From positions 8,234,001 to 8,298,000 of the forward strand of contig NZ_CP109171.1 of NCBI RefSeq assembly GCF_036246005.1: a stretch of 64,000 nt of DNA, in the 5' to 3' direction. Below the pieces are notes generated by a model. The model saw nothing but the letters and a program-made list of their open reading frames with translations. It ran no database searches and was not told the DNA's origin. The position numbers and the translations under genes are program-made. How positions within the stretch are numbered: position 1 is the stretch's first letter; every line of letters starts with the position of its first letter. Below, piece after piece: positions 41,836 through 53,149 of this stretch. This stretch comes from Streptomyces sp. NBC_01723 (GTDB lineage Bacteria > Actinomycetota > Actinomycetes > Streptomycetales > Streptomycetaceae).

Positions 41836-42996
41836 ATGACCTGTACCGAGACGTCGATGGACGCCCTGCGCCACAGCGGTGACGAACTGGCCGACGCGGT
41901 CGTCGCCACGCTGTTCGAGCGCGGCGAAGTCGGCAAGTTCAACTCGCTGATGCGCTACGTCTCCACCACCGGTCAGCAACTGCCGGACGGCCTTCCCGGC
42001 GTGGCCCGGGAGTACCTGCGGACGACCGGCACGCCGCCCGACTGGGTCGACTGGGAGGAGATGGAACGAGCCCGCGCCTTCTTCCTCGACAACAACGTGC
42101 ACATCTCCACCGCGCTGTCGTTCGCGTCCATGCCCGCCTGCTACGTCGTCCCCCACGTCGCCCGGCTGCTGTCGGCCACCCACGGGCTGGACTACCCCTC
42201 CAAACGCATGGCCGAGACCGGCCAGTTCACCGTCTACCTCATGCAGCCGGACGCCTTCGAGGCCGGCGGACGCTTCATCCCGGCCGCCCAGAAGGTACGC
42301 CTGCTGCACGCCGCCATCCGTCACCACCTGAAGCGGGAGGACCGCTGGGACACCAAGGCCCTCGGCGTGCCGATCTGCCAGGAGGACATGATCGGCGGGC
42401 AGATGTTCTTCTCCCTGCTCGTCCTGGACAGCCTCCACCGACTCGGCATCCACATGTCCGTCGAAGGAGCGGAGGCCTACTTCTACGCCTGGCGCGTCGT
42501 CGGCGCGATCCTCGGCGTCGACCAGTCGGCGGTCCCGGCCACGCTCGACGAGGCACGCCGTTTCCTCGACCTGTACATGCTGCGCCACATGGGCCCCTCC
42601 GAGGAGGGCGTCCACCTGACGAGGCAGCTGATCGACCTGTACGAGGAAGTCGTCCCGGGCACCCTCTTCGACCCGGTCGTCTCCGCGCTGATCCGCCACC
42701 TCGTAGGTGACACCTGCGCCGACTGGCTGGGCGTACCGAGCACCGCCTGGGACACCCTGGTGCGCGCCGCCCCGCACCTCCTCGGCGTCCTGGAGACGAT
42801 CGAGGACCGTTCACCGCTCGGCTCGTGGGCCCTGGACCGGCTCGGCCATCTCACCACCGTCCTGGAGCTGTCCTCCCTGACGCGTGGACGCGTGATGCAC
42901 TACGCCATCCCCGAACATCTGAAAGAGGAGTACGGCGTCTGCGGGGCCGCCGCCCGCACCAGGCGCTGGGCCCCGCCGCCCACGACCGTCTCCTGA
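41836..42996 (+). CDS. rubber-oxygenase (Lcp)/MpaB-like DUF2236 heme oxygenase
   Basis: A 386-residue protein of the ER-bound oxygenase MpaB / latex-clearing protein (DUF2236) superfamily. Family marks: DWEEMERARAFFLDNN near residue 70, LDYPSKRMAETGQFTVYLM, KVRLLHAAIRHHLKRED, and CQEDMIGGQMFFSLLVLDSL. The HxxxRxxL-type helix would hold the heme b ligand His. Known members cleave polyisoprene or polyprenyl side-chain double bonds with O2. There is no signal peptide, so an intracellular polyprenoid is the likely substrate. ATG follows GAGGAGCCCGCG. Confidence 0.82.
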   Translation: MTCTETSMDALRHSGDELADAVVATLFERGEVGKFNSLMRYVSTTGQQLPDGLPGVAREYLRTTGTPPDWVDWEEMERARAFFLDNNVHISTALSFASMPACYVVPHVARLLSATHGLDYPSKRMAETGQFTVYLMQPDAFEAGGRFIPAAQKVRLLHAAIRHHLKREDRWDTKALGVPICQEDMIGGQMFFSLLVLDSLHRLGIHMSVEGAEAYFYAWRVVGAILGVDQSAVPATLDEARRFLDLYMLRHMGPSEEGVHLTRQLIDLYEEVVPGTLFDPVVSALIRHLVGDTCADWLGVPSTAWDTLVRAAPHLLGVLETIEDRSPLGSWALDRLGHLTTVLELSSLTRGRVMHYAIPEHLKEEYGVCGAAARTRRWAPPPTTVS

Positions 42997-43103
42997 ACGG
43001 CCGGGCCACGCGGTCGACGGACCGATTGTCAGTGGGATCTCCTACGGTTCAGGCAGTGGGACCCGCGGAACACGCCGCGGGACCGGGCGGGGAGAGGTCT
43101 GAC

Positions 43104-44537
43104 ATGTCGAAGACGTACCTGGAGCTGTCACAGGACGACGGGAGCGCGCACAAGTTCTACGAAGTCACCGTCCAGGGACAGGTCGTGTCGGTGCGCTACG
43201 GCAGGATCGGCGCCGCCGGACAGACCCAGACGTCGACCTTCCCCACCGCTCAGAAGGCCGCGGCCGCCGCCGCGAAGAAGATAGGCGAGAAGGTCCGCAA
43301 GGGGTACGCCCCGGCCGTCCAGGGGCAGCGCGCGCCTCGCGCCGTCACCCGCCGGCAGGTGGCCTCCGCGCCCTCCACGGCCCGCGCGGTCGCCCCGGTC
43401 CTGTGGCGCTTCCGCACCGGCTCCGCCGCGTTCGGCATCCACATCGACGAGGAGCGCTGCTGGGTGGGCAACCAGTCGGGCGACGTCTACACCCTGGCGC
43501 ACGGCGGCGAGGTCCTCGCCCACTACCAGCTGCCGGACGGCGTCAAGTGCCTGGTCGCCGACGACTTCTGGATCTACGCCGGCTGCGACGACGGCCGGGT
43601 GTACGACCTGTCGTCCAAACTCCCGTTCGCCGCCTACGACATCGCCGCCGACGTCGACATCTTCTGGCTCGACATCCACGAGGGCGTGCTGAACGTCGCG
43701 GACCGCGCCGGGCGCCTCACCGTCATCGACCACGAGGACGAGCACCAGTGGGCGCGCGGCGGGCGCGGTGAGCACGCCTGGATGGTGCGCGCCGACGACC
43801 GGGCCGTCTACCACGGGCACACGCGCGGTGTGACGGCCCACGCCCCGGACGGCGGCACCGAGTTGTGGCACACGCCCACCCAGGGGGCCGTGCTCTTCGG
43901 CTGGCAGGAGGACGACGCCGTGTACGCGGGCACGGCGCGTCACACGGTCCAGCGGCTGTCGAAGGCGACCGGCACCATCGAGGCGACCTACCGCTGCGAC
44001 AGCCCGGTCTACTCCTGCGCCACCTCGCCCGGCGGCCGGTACGTGTTCGCGGGCGACTCCGCCTCCTCGGTCTACTGCTTCGACCGGGACGGCACGCGGC
44101 TGTGGAAGCTGGGCACCGGCGGCGGCTCCGCGCTCTCGATGCAGTACCGCGACGAGCGGCTGTTCCTGGTCACCACGGACGGCTCCCTGGCCTGCGTGGA
44201 CGCGAGCGAGACCGCGGTGAGGGCGGCGGAGCGGGGCTCGGTGCCCGTCGCCCGCGACGTCAAGCTCGCCGCCACCCTGCCGACGTACGCGCCCGCCACC
44301 GCGGCCGGCGCCGTCACGACCGTCGCCGTGGCGCCTGCGGGCTCCGTCGTCGTGGAGTGCGTCCAGGAGAACGGCCGGACCCGCATCCACGTGGTGTCGG
44401 AGGGGTACGACCGTTCCTGGAACGTCCAGTTCCCGAGGGCGATACGGGAGCCCGGCGCGCGGTACGTGGTCGACGCGCTGCACGCCGCCTCGGGTGGCTT
44501 CTACCGGGTGCGCGGGGACATCAGGCGCCTGCAGTGA
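43104..44537 (+). CDS. WGR domain fused to a beta-propeller
   Basis: A 477-residue protein in two parts. Residues 1-75 are a WGR domain (AHKFYEVTVQGQVVSVRYGR IGAAGQTQTSTF), known from poly(ADP-ribose) polymerases as a nucleic-acid-binding module. A basic linker rich in Arg follows. Residues about 100-477 form a PQQ/WD-type beta-propeller with repeating GDVYTL, GRVYDL, GRLTVID and SSVYCFD blades. No PARP catalytic domain is present. It may sense damaged nucleic acid and present a protein-binding platform. GGGAGAGGTCTGAC precedes the ATG. Confidence 0.82.
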   Translation: MSKTYLELSQDDGSAHKFYEVTVQGQVVSVRYGRIGAAGQTQTSTFPTAQKAAAAAAKKIGEKVRKGYAPAVQGQRAPRAVTRRQVASAPSTARAVAPVLWRFRTGSAAFGIHIDEERCWVGNQSGDVYTLAHGGEVLAHYQLPDGVKCLVADDFWIYAGCDDGRVYDLSSKLPFAAYDIAADVDIFWLDIHEGVLNVADRAGRLTVIDHEDEHQWARGGRGEHAWMVRADDRAVYHGHTRGVTAHAPDGGTELWHTPTQGAVLFGWQEDDAVYAGTARHTVQRLSKATGTIEATYRCDSPVYSCATSPGGRYVFAGDSASSVYCFDRDGTRLWKLGTGGGSALSMQYRDERLFLVTTDGSLACVDASETAVRAAERGSVPVARDVKLAATLPTYAPATAAGAVTTVAVAPAGSVVVECVQENGRTRIHVVSEGYDRSWNVQFPRAIREPGARYVVDALHAASGGFYRVRGDIRRLQ

Positions 44538-44550
44538 CCGGGCGGCGGCG

Positions 44551-44973
44551 TCAGGCTATCGACGCCGCTATGACCGCGGAGACCGCGACGTTGCAGGACG
44601 CCGTCACCCACACCGCGGGGTGCGGCTCCTGCTCGACCAGCGTCGCGCCCAGCCGCCCCGGGGTGATCAGGTCGACCACCAGGAAGGCCACGGCCATCAT
44701 GACGAGCCCCAGCAGCCCGAAGACCGCCGTCGACACCAGGCCCTTGCCGAAGTCCTCGTACGTGGTCCAGATGGAGGTGAAGACGATGCCCCCGATGCCG
44801 AGCAGCGCGGAGCTGAGCACCAGGGCGGCGTTGCGGTTGCGCTGCTCCCAGATCTGCCGGCCGAGCTTTCCGGGGGTCAGCAGATCGACGAGGACGATCC
44901 CGAGCACCAGGAGGACCAGACCCAGGCCGCCGTAAGCGGCGGCCCGGCCAAGTCCGTTGACGATGTCGCTCAT
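44551..44973 (-). CDS. DUF350 membrane protein
   Basis: A 140-residue protein with four transmembrane helices in two similar pairs; LVLLVLGIVLVDLLTPGKLG and MMAVAFLVVDLITPGRLGAT repeat the DLxTPGxLG motif characteristic of DUF350. Function is unknown; membrane or stress roles have been suggested for relatives. It is convergent with the WGR gene (13-nt gap) and lies downstream of the DUF475 gene on the same strand. Confidence 0.85.
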   Translation of the reverse strand: MSDIVNGLGRAAAYGGLGLVLLVLGIVLVDLLTPGKLGRQIWEQRNRNAALVLSSALLGIGGIVFTSIWTTYEDFGKGLVSTAVFGLLGLVMMAVAFLVVDLITPGRLGATLVEQEPHPAVWVTASCNVAVSAVIAASIA

Positions 44974-45056
44974 GGGGTAGCCGGCTCCGTTGGGTTGAGG
45001 GATCGCGAATGATCGTGGTCAAGGCGATGCAAAATGTAGCGCACCCGACCGGAGCG

Positions 45057-46157
45057 TCAGGAGGCGGTCCGCAGCGCGCGGTTGCGGCGTACCGAGGACC
45101 AGAAGGAGGAGCCGATCAGGACCACGCCGACCAGACCCGTGACGATCTCGTTGATCTCGTACTGGATGGTCACCAGCAGGATGACCGACAGGGCGCCGAT
45201 GGCGTAGTGGGCGCCGTGCTCCAGGTAGACGTAGTCGTCGAGGGTGCCCTGGCGGACCAGGTAGACGGTCAGCGACCGGACGTACATGGCGCCGATGCCG
45301 AGTCCGAGGGCCATCAGCACGATGTCGTTGGTGATGGCGAAGGCGCCGATGACACCGTCGAAGGAGAACGACGCGTCCAGGACCTCCAGGTAGAGGAACA
45401 TGAAGAACGCGGCCTTGCCGGCCAGCTTGACCGGTGAACCGGAGCCTCCGCCGCGCTCCGCCCGCCGCTCCGCCTCGTGCTCGCGCTCCTCCTCGTCCTC
45501 CAGCTTCTGCTCAAAGAAGCCGGAGAGCCCGCCGACGACCATGTAGGTGATCAGACCGCCGACACCGGCCAGCAGGACGGTCTCCGTCTTGTCGGCATGG
45601 ATGCCGCCGTGCTGGTGGGCGTGGGCGCCGAAGGTGATCGCGGAGACGAGCAGCAGGATCAGGGCGACGCAGACCGACAGCATGTCGACCTTGCCGAGCT
45701 TGGCCAGCGGGCGCTCCAGCCAACCGAGCCACTTGATCTCCCGGTCCTCGAGGACGAAGTCGAGGAAGATCATCAGGAGGAACATGCCACCGAAGGCGGC
45801 GATCGACGGATGCGCGTCCGTCACCAGCTCCTGATAGCGCTCCTTGTCCGTGAGCGCGAGATGCACCGCGCTCCACGGACTCAGCCGCGCGCTGATCGCC
45901 ACGATCACCACCGGGAAGACCAGCCGCATCCCGAACACGGCGATCACGATGCCAACGGTGAGGAAGATCTTCTGCCAGAAGGCGTTCATCTTCTTCAGGA
46001 TCCCGGCGTTGATCACCGCGTTGTCGAAGGACAGCGAGACCTCCAGCACGGAGAGGATCGCCACGATGCCGAGCGCCGTCCAGCCGTCGTAGAGCACGCC
46101 CACGGCCAGGCCGAGGGCGGTGACGGCGAAAGCCCAGCGGAACGTCTTCAGAAGCAC
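45057..46157 (-). CDS. DUF475 / TerC-like integral membrane protein
   Basis: A 366-residue DUF475 protein of the TerC/LysE-like group, with about nine helices. Acidic membrane motifs LSVLEVSLSFDNAVINAGIL and LYLEVLDASFSFDGVIGAFA hold paired Asp/Glu as in Mn-exporting TerC relatives. A charged loop (EEREHEAERRAERGGG) separates two halves. Metal-ion export or tellurite/stress tolerance is the likely role. Start GTG at 46157 has AGGAATGAGTGGCC upstream; longer frames upstream are shadow-like. Confidence 0.85.
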   Translation of the reverse strand: MLLKTFRWAFAVTALGLAVGVLYDGWTALGIVAILSVLEVSLSFDNAVINAGILKKMNAFWQKIFLTVGIVIAVFGMRLVFPVVIVAISARLSPWSAVHLALTDKERYQELVTDAHPSIAAFGGMFLLMIFLDFVLEDREIKWLGWLERPLAKLGKVDMLSVCVALILLLVSAITFGAHAHQHGGIHADKTETVLLAGVGGLITYMVVGGLSGFFEQKLEDEEEREHEAERRAERGGGSGSPVKLAGKAAFFMFLYLEVLDASFSFDGVIGAFAITNDIVLMALGLGIGAMYVRSLTVYLVRQGTLDDYVYLEHGAHYAIGALSVILLVTIQYEINEIVTGLVGVVLIGSSFWSSVRRNRALRTAS

Positions 46158-46307
46158 CGGCCACTCATTCCTGTCGTCACGTGCGGGTGGGGCCTCCCGT
46201 GCCAGTGCCCGCCACGCAGGTTGTCTACCACGATCATCCGGCCCCGGCCGGACAGGACCCGGACAGCCGGTGCCGGACGATGCCCTGGACGACAGCCAAG
46301 AATGGAA

Positions 46308-46337
46308 TCGTTCGTTTCCTTGAGTCATTCGTGTTCC
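46308..46337 (+). promoter_or_regulatory. direct repeats upstream of fur, candidate Fur-family operator
   Basis: TCGTTCGTTTCC at 46308-46319 and TCATTCGTGTTCC at 46325-46337 are near-identical and 17 nt apart, inside an AT-rich patch 20-50 nt before the fur start codon. Fur-family repressors of peroxidase genes in actinobacteria bind AT-rich sites in this position, so autorepression of furA-katG is likely. Confidence 0.45.
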
Positions 46338-46346
46338 AGGGAGTAG

Positions 46347-49058
<2,712 letters not shown>

Positions 49059-49066
49059 TCCACCGG

Positions 49067-49108
49067 CGTCCGGGCCGGCCGGTCGATACCGGCCGGCCGG
49101 CCCGGACG
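49067..49108 (+). terminator. terminator of furA-katG
   Basis: Long GC-rich near-perfect stem whose left arm starts CGTCCGGGCCGGCCGGT and whose right arm ends GGCCCGGACG; the two differ only by one extra CCGG unit. It begins 9 nt past the katG stop. Confidence 0.75.
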
Positions 49109-49157
49109 GGTGCGGAAATCGGTGGCCGCCCGCGGCACACGGTGCTGGGATGGCGGG

Positions 49158-50159
49158 ATGCTCGGTGATGTGCCGGTGGTGGTGGAGCGGGGGCGGTACC
49201 AGGATGCCGTGACCCCCTGGGAGGAGCGGTCCTGGCGGACCGACGCGCTCGCCTGGACCGCGGGCGCGCTGGCCGGGCGGGGCCTGCGACCGGCGGGGGA
49301 GTGGCGGGTGCGGCTGCGCCCGTGGTCCGTCCTGGTACGCGTGCCCGTCGAGGGCCGTGACGCGGTCTGGTTCAAGGCCAATCCGCCGGCCAGTGCCTTC
49401 GAAGGCGCGCTGACCGAGGCACTGGCCCGCTGGGTGCCCGGGCGGGTACTGGAGCCGCTGGCCGTGGACGCCCGCCGCGGCTGGTCGCTGCTCCCCGACG
49501 GAGGACCGCTCTTCCGGGACGTCCTCGCACGGGGGACGACCGGCCCCGGTGTGTGGGAGGAACTGGTCCGCCAGTACGCGGCCGTGCAGCACGCCCTCAC
49601 CCCGCACACCCCCAGGATCACGCGGCTGGGCGTGCCCGGTGTTCCCGTCACCGCGCTGCCCGGCGTCTTCGACCGGGTCGACGACACCCCGCTGCCACCG
49701 CACGAACGCCAGAGCCTGCGGGAACTGCGCCCCCGCCTGCCGGACTGGTGCGCGGAGCTCACGGCCCTGGGCGTCCCGGACTCCCTCGACCACGCCGACC
49801 TGCACGACGGCCAGGTGTTCCGCCCCGGGCCCGGCAGGTTCACGTTCTTCGACTGGGGCGACGCCGTCGTCTCCCACCCCTTCGCGAGCCTGGCCGTCCC
49901 CGCCCGCCGGGCCCTCGAGGAGCACGGGCCGCGGGTACTGCCCCGCCTGCGCGACGCCTACCTTGAGCCCTGGACCGGCGCCGGCCGGAGCACGGCGGAC
50001 CTGCGGCGGGCGGTGAGCCTCGCCTGGCGGCTCAGCGCGCTCAGCCGCGCGGCCGCCTACGGCAGGCTGTTCCCCACCGCGTCCGGCGCCACCGGTGCCG
50101 CCACCGCCGAGGCGGCCGCCCGCTGCCTCCTGGAACTCCTCGACGCCCCGCCGCTCTAG
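49158..50159 (+). CDS. aminoglycoside phosphotransferase-family kinase
   Basis: A 333-residue protein-kinase-like fold enzyme of the APH/choline kinase group. The catalytic loop SLDHADLHDGQVF has the Asp base, and FTFFDWGDAVVSH the metal-binding Asp. The N-lobe is short, with a poorly defined nucleotide loop. The substrate is unknown; it may be a sugar or antibiotic, but resistance cannot be concluded. The ATG at 49158 has GGGATGGCGGG before it, a weak ribosome site. It is not obviously linked to neighbours. Confidence 0.78.
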   Translation: MLGDVPVVVERGRYQDAVTPWEERSWRTDALAWTAGALAGRGLRPAGEWRVRLRPWSVLVRVPVEGRDAVWFKANPPASAFEGALTEALARWVPGRVLEPLAVDARRGWSLLPDGGPLFRDVLARGTTGPGVWEELVRQYAAVQHALTPHTPRITRLGVPGVPVTALPGVFDRVDDTPLPPHERQSLRELRPRLPDWCAELTALGVPDSLDHADLHDGQVFRPGPGRFTFFDWGDAVVSHPFASLAVPARRALEEHGPRVLPRLRDAYLEPWTGAGRSTADLRRAVSLAWRLSALSRAAAYGRLFPTASGATGAATAEAAARCLLELLDAPPL

Positions 50160-50212
50160 CCCGGCCCCCGGGAACCCGGCCGTTGTCAGTGGCGGATGCG
50201 AGGCTGCGCGTC

Positions 50213-50479
50213 ATGGATGAAGTGGAGTTCATGCGGGGCAGGGTCTACGGCGCCGACCACGACAGCCCCGGACCACGCGCCGGACGCGTGTACGCGCAAC
50301 TGGTGGGCGGTCCCCTGGACGGCCTGCTGCTGGACGTCACCGACCTCGCCGACCAGGAGCGCGGCCGGGGCGTGTCCCTGGCCACCGAGATCGGCCACTA
50401 CGGCGCGGGCGGCCGCTCCGCGTACGCCCCCAGGCCGGGGGACCCACGCCGCTTCGACTGGCGCGGCGACGTGCCCTGA
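50213..50479 (+). CDS. small hypothetical protein
   Basis: An 88-residue protein of unknown family with a Gly/Asp-rich, beta-like pattern (GRVYAQLVGGPLDGLLLDVT, then EIGHYGAGGRSAYAPRPG). There is no signal peptide or metal motif. It overlaps the convergent MerR gene by 82 nt at the 3' ends. The ATG at 50213 has GAGG about 10 nt upstream; a TTG at 50183 is possible. Codon usage looks genuine. Confidence 0.55.
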   Translation: MDEVEFMRGRVYGADHDSPGPRAGRVYAQLVGGPLDGLLLDVTDLADQERGRGVSLATEIGHYGAGGRSAYAPRPGDPRRFDWRGDVP

Positions 50480-51459
50480 CCCACGGCCTCCCTGGTCTTC
50501 CCGAACGCCCCGGTCTCCGCGGCCAGCGCCGCGAGCAGCCAGTCGTGCGCGGCCCCGGGGGTCGGCTCCGGCCTGCCGCCCGGCGGCGTACGCACCTCGG
50601 AGACCAGTTCCCAGTAGGTGTCGAGCCGTGGGTCGGCGGCGAGTTGCCCGGCCAGCCGGTGCCGGAAGCCCGGCGTGTCCCGGACCCCGTAGGCGCTCGT
50701 GTACGCGGCGACGAAACCGTCCAGCGCCTCGCCGGGACGCGGCTCCCGGTCCCGGCGCAGGTGCACACCGGCCAGCTCGTACGCCTCCGCCAGCCCCGCG
50801 TACAGCACGGCCGCACCCCGGGCCCCGGAGACCCGGTGCGCCTCGGGCTGCGGCTGCGCGGTGCCCGGGCACGGGGCGAGCGTGAGGGCGTTGAGACGGG
50901 CGAAGGCCAGGAGCTGGCCCGGGGCCGGGTCGTCGGGCGGCTGCGGAACCGCCACGTCCAGGAACGCCCCGGCCGCGGGCGCCGGCATGCGGGCCGGCAG
51001 CCAGCCGCGCCAGAACCGGACCAGCGGCGCCGTGCTGGGCGGCAGGGACACGGCGCCGATCAGCCGCAGCCGGCCGGCTCGTTCCCCCGGCGGGCACTCC
51101 TGCACCAGCCGCAGCGCCGCCTCCCGCCACCGCATCGCCCGCAGCTCCGAGCCGAGTTCGCGCAGCCGTCCGGCGACCGCGGCCTCCAGCGTCCCGCCGT
51201 CGCCGCCCGGCCCGCCGGTCGCGTCCTCCTCCTCGAGAACCCGGTGCACCTCGGGCACGGACAGACCCAGCGCGCGCAGCGACCGGATCAACCGCAGCCG
51301 GTCGAGCGCCTCGGGGCCGTACCGCCGGTGCCCGCCCGCGCTGCGGGAGGCTTCCGGCAGCAGATCGCGATCGGAGTAGAAGCGGACGGTCTTGACGGTG
51401 ACACCCGCCCGCTCGGCGAGTTCGCCGATGCCGCACAGACCGTCGTACGACGTGACCAC
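50398..51459 (-). CDS. MerR-family transcriptional regulator
   Basis: A 353-residue protein. Residues 8-80 are the MerR HTH (IGELAERAGVTVKTVRFYSD RDLLPEASRSAGGHRRYG). The remainder is a long helical C-terminal domain of about 250 residues without a clear metal or drug-binding motif, larger than typical MerR proteins. The GTG start at 51459 follows GAGGGAGGTTCAA. It faces the hydrolase gene across a promoter with a 19-bp spacer, the MerR-dependent type, so it is that gene's activator. The 3' end overlaps the small gene at 50213. Confidence 0.85.
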   Translation of the reverse strand: MVTSYDGLCGIGELAERAGVTVKTVRFYSDRDLLPEASRSAGGHRRYGPEALDRLRLIRSLRALGLSVPEVHRVLEEEDATGGPGGDGGTLEAAVAGRLRELGSELRAMRWREAALRLVQECPPGERAGRLRLIGAVSLPPSTAPLVRFWRGWLPARMPAPAAGAFLDVAVPQPPDDPAPGQLLAFARLNALTLAPCPGTAQPQPEAHRVSGARGAAVLYAGLAEAYELAGVHLRRDREPRPGEALDGFVAAYTSAYGVRDTPGFRHRLAGQLAADPRLDTYWELVSEVRTPPGGRPEPTPGAAHDWLLAALAAETGAFGKTREAVGQGTSPRQSKRRGSPGLGAYAERPPAP

Positions 51460-51490
51460 TTGAACCTCCCTCAGGGGGAGTTCCTACCGT
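51460..51490 (+). promoter_or_regulatory. MerR-type promoter with 19-bp spacer
   Basis: TTGAAC at 51460-51465 as -35, a 19-bp spacer, and TACCGT at 51485-51490 as -10. The spacer carries a partial inverted repeat with GAAC/GTTC ends and CCC/GGG inside, the layout MerR proteins untwist to activate transcription. It reads toward the double hydrolase gene and adjoins the merR start codon, so bound protein would also repress merR. Confidence 0.7.
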
Positions 51491-51580
51491 ACCGGCGAAC
51501 GCGGACCGGTGATCGGCACGGTCCGCGGACGTACGGCATCGCGACGACGCCGTACCGGACTCCGCGACGAGGGAGCGACC

Positions 51581-53149
51581 ATGACCACGTTCATCCTGGT
51601 ATCGGGCATGTTCACCGGCACCCACATCTGGCAGGACACCGCCGCGCGCCTCACCGCCGCCGGCGCGCGGGCGCACACCGTCGCCCTCACCGGGCTCGAC
51701 GGGCCGCGCGCCGCGCCGGGCACCGGCGTCGACCTGGAGACCCACATCGCGGACGTACTCGCGGTGATCGACTCGGTGGAGACCGGGCCCGACCGGAAGG
51801 TCGTCCTGGTCGGGCACGACTACGGCATCCACCCGGCCGTCGGCGCCGCCGACCGGCGCGCGGACCGCGTCGCCCGGATCGTGCACCTCGACTCGGGCCT
51901 GCCGCGGGACGGCGTCCCGGCGCTGGCCGCGGTGCCCGACCAGTCCCTGCGCGAACGGGTGGGCGGGGAGGAGAGCCACGACGGACCGCTGCCGCCCCCG
52001 GCCCACGACGCGTGGCAGCGCTGGGGCAGCACCGAGGGCGTCCCGGCCGCGGCCCTGGACCGGCTCACCGCACTGGCCGCCCCGCAGCCGCTCGGCACCC
52101 TGCTCCAGCCGCTGCGGCTGACCGGCGCCGTCGACACGGTGCCCTCCACCGGAGTGCTCTGCACCGGCAACGGCACCAGCATCGAACTGATCCAGATGCT
52201 GGTGGGCCTCGGCGACCCCGCGCTGCGCGCCCTGACCGACCCGCGCGTGACGTTCTTCGAACTCCCCACCGGACACTGGCCGATGCTCTCCCGCCCGGCC
52301 GAACTCGTCGACGTACTGCTGCGGGCCGCGGCCGGCGAGGGACACCGCCTGACGCCCGTCGACGCCGCCGAACCGCCCCCGCACCTGCGGCCGTTCCTGC
52401 TGGACGTCCCCGAAGTCCCCCGGGAACGGCACGGCAACGTCGACCTGTACCTGCCCGACGCCGAGGAGCCGCGCCCCGCCGTGGTGTTCGTGCACGGCGG
52501 CCCGGTGCCCGCCGACGCGACCCCGACACCGCGCGGCTGGCCGGGACTGACCGGGTACGCCCGGTACGCGGCCGGGGAAGGCGCGGTGGGGGTGCTCCTC
52601 GACCACCGACTGCACGACCTCGGCGACTACGAGCGGGCCGCCGCCGACGTCGCCGCCGCCGTGGAACTGGTCCGGGGCGATCCCAGGGTGGACGCCGACC
52701 GGATCGCGCTGTGGTTCTTCTCCGGCGGCGGTCTGCTCACCGTCGACTGGCTGGCCGCGCCCCCGGCGTGGCTGCGCTGCGTCGCCGCCACCTACCCGGT
52801 CCTCGCCCCGCTGCCCAACTGGGGCCTGTCCGGCACCCGCTTCCACCCGGCGCGGGCGCTGGCGAACGCCGGGGCGCCGCCCTTCGTACTCACCCGGGTG
52901 GGACGGGAGATGCCCGAGATCGCCGCCACCGTGGAGGAGTTCCTGGCGGCGGCGAAGGACCACGGCGCGGACGTGGAGGTGGTCGACGTACCGCACGGCC
53001 ACCACAACTTCGAGACCATCGACCGGACCGACGAGGCACGCGCGGCGATACGCCACGCCATGCGTTCGGTCCTGCGCCTCGCCTTCGGGCCGGACACGCG
53101 CGGTCACCAATCCGCCCGCCGCCCGGCCCCGGATTACCGACGTGAGTGA
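51581..53149 (+). CDS. tandem double alpha/beta hydrolase
   Basis: A 522-residue protein containing two complete alpha/beta hydrolase units. Unit 1 (about residues 1-250) has the oxyanion loop VSGMFTGTHIWQDT and the elbow VLVGHDYGIHP with Asp80 in the nucleophile place, as in epoxide hydrolases and dehalogenases, and PTGHWPMLSRP with the His. Unit 2 (about 275-522) has HGGPVPAD, the elbow WFFSGGGLLT with Ser381, and PHGHHNFETID with the His, like dienelactone hydrolases. The last 8 nt overlap the molybdo-oxidoreductase gene. The fusion could catalyse sequential steps on one substrate. Confidence 0.85.
   Translation: MTTFILVSGMFTGTHIWQDTAARLTAAGARAHTVALTGLDGPRAAPGTGVDLETHIADVLAVIDSVETGPDRKVVLVGHDYGIHPAVGAADRRADRVARIVHLDSGLPRDGVPALAAVPDQSLRERVGGEESHDGPLPPPAHDAWQRWGSTEGVPAAALDRLTALAAPQPLGTLLQPLRLTGAVDTVPSTGVLCTGNGTSIELIQMLVGLGDPALRALTDPRVTFFELPTGHWPMLSRPAELVDVLLRAAAGEGHRLTPVDAAEPPPHLRPFLLDVPEVPRERHGNVDLYLPDAEEPRPAVVFVHGGPVPADATPTPRGWPGLTGYARYAAGEGAVGVLLDHRLHDLGDYERAAADVAAAVELVRGDPRVDADRIALWFFSGGGLLTVDWLAAPPAWLRCVAATYPVLAPLPNWGLSGTRFHPARALANAGAPPFVLTRVGREMPEIAATVEEFLAAAKDHGADVEVVDVPHGHHNFETIDRTDEARAAIRHAMRSVLRLAFGPDTRGHQSARRPAPDYRRE

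Noticed and set aside
49158..50159. Aminoglycoside resistance gene
   Set aside because: The fold is that of the APH/choline kinase superfamily, but there is no specific match to a known resistance enzyme. Only the broad family name is given.
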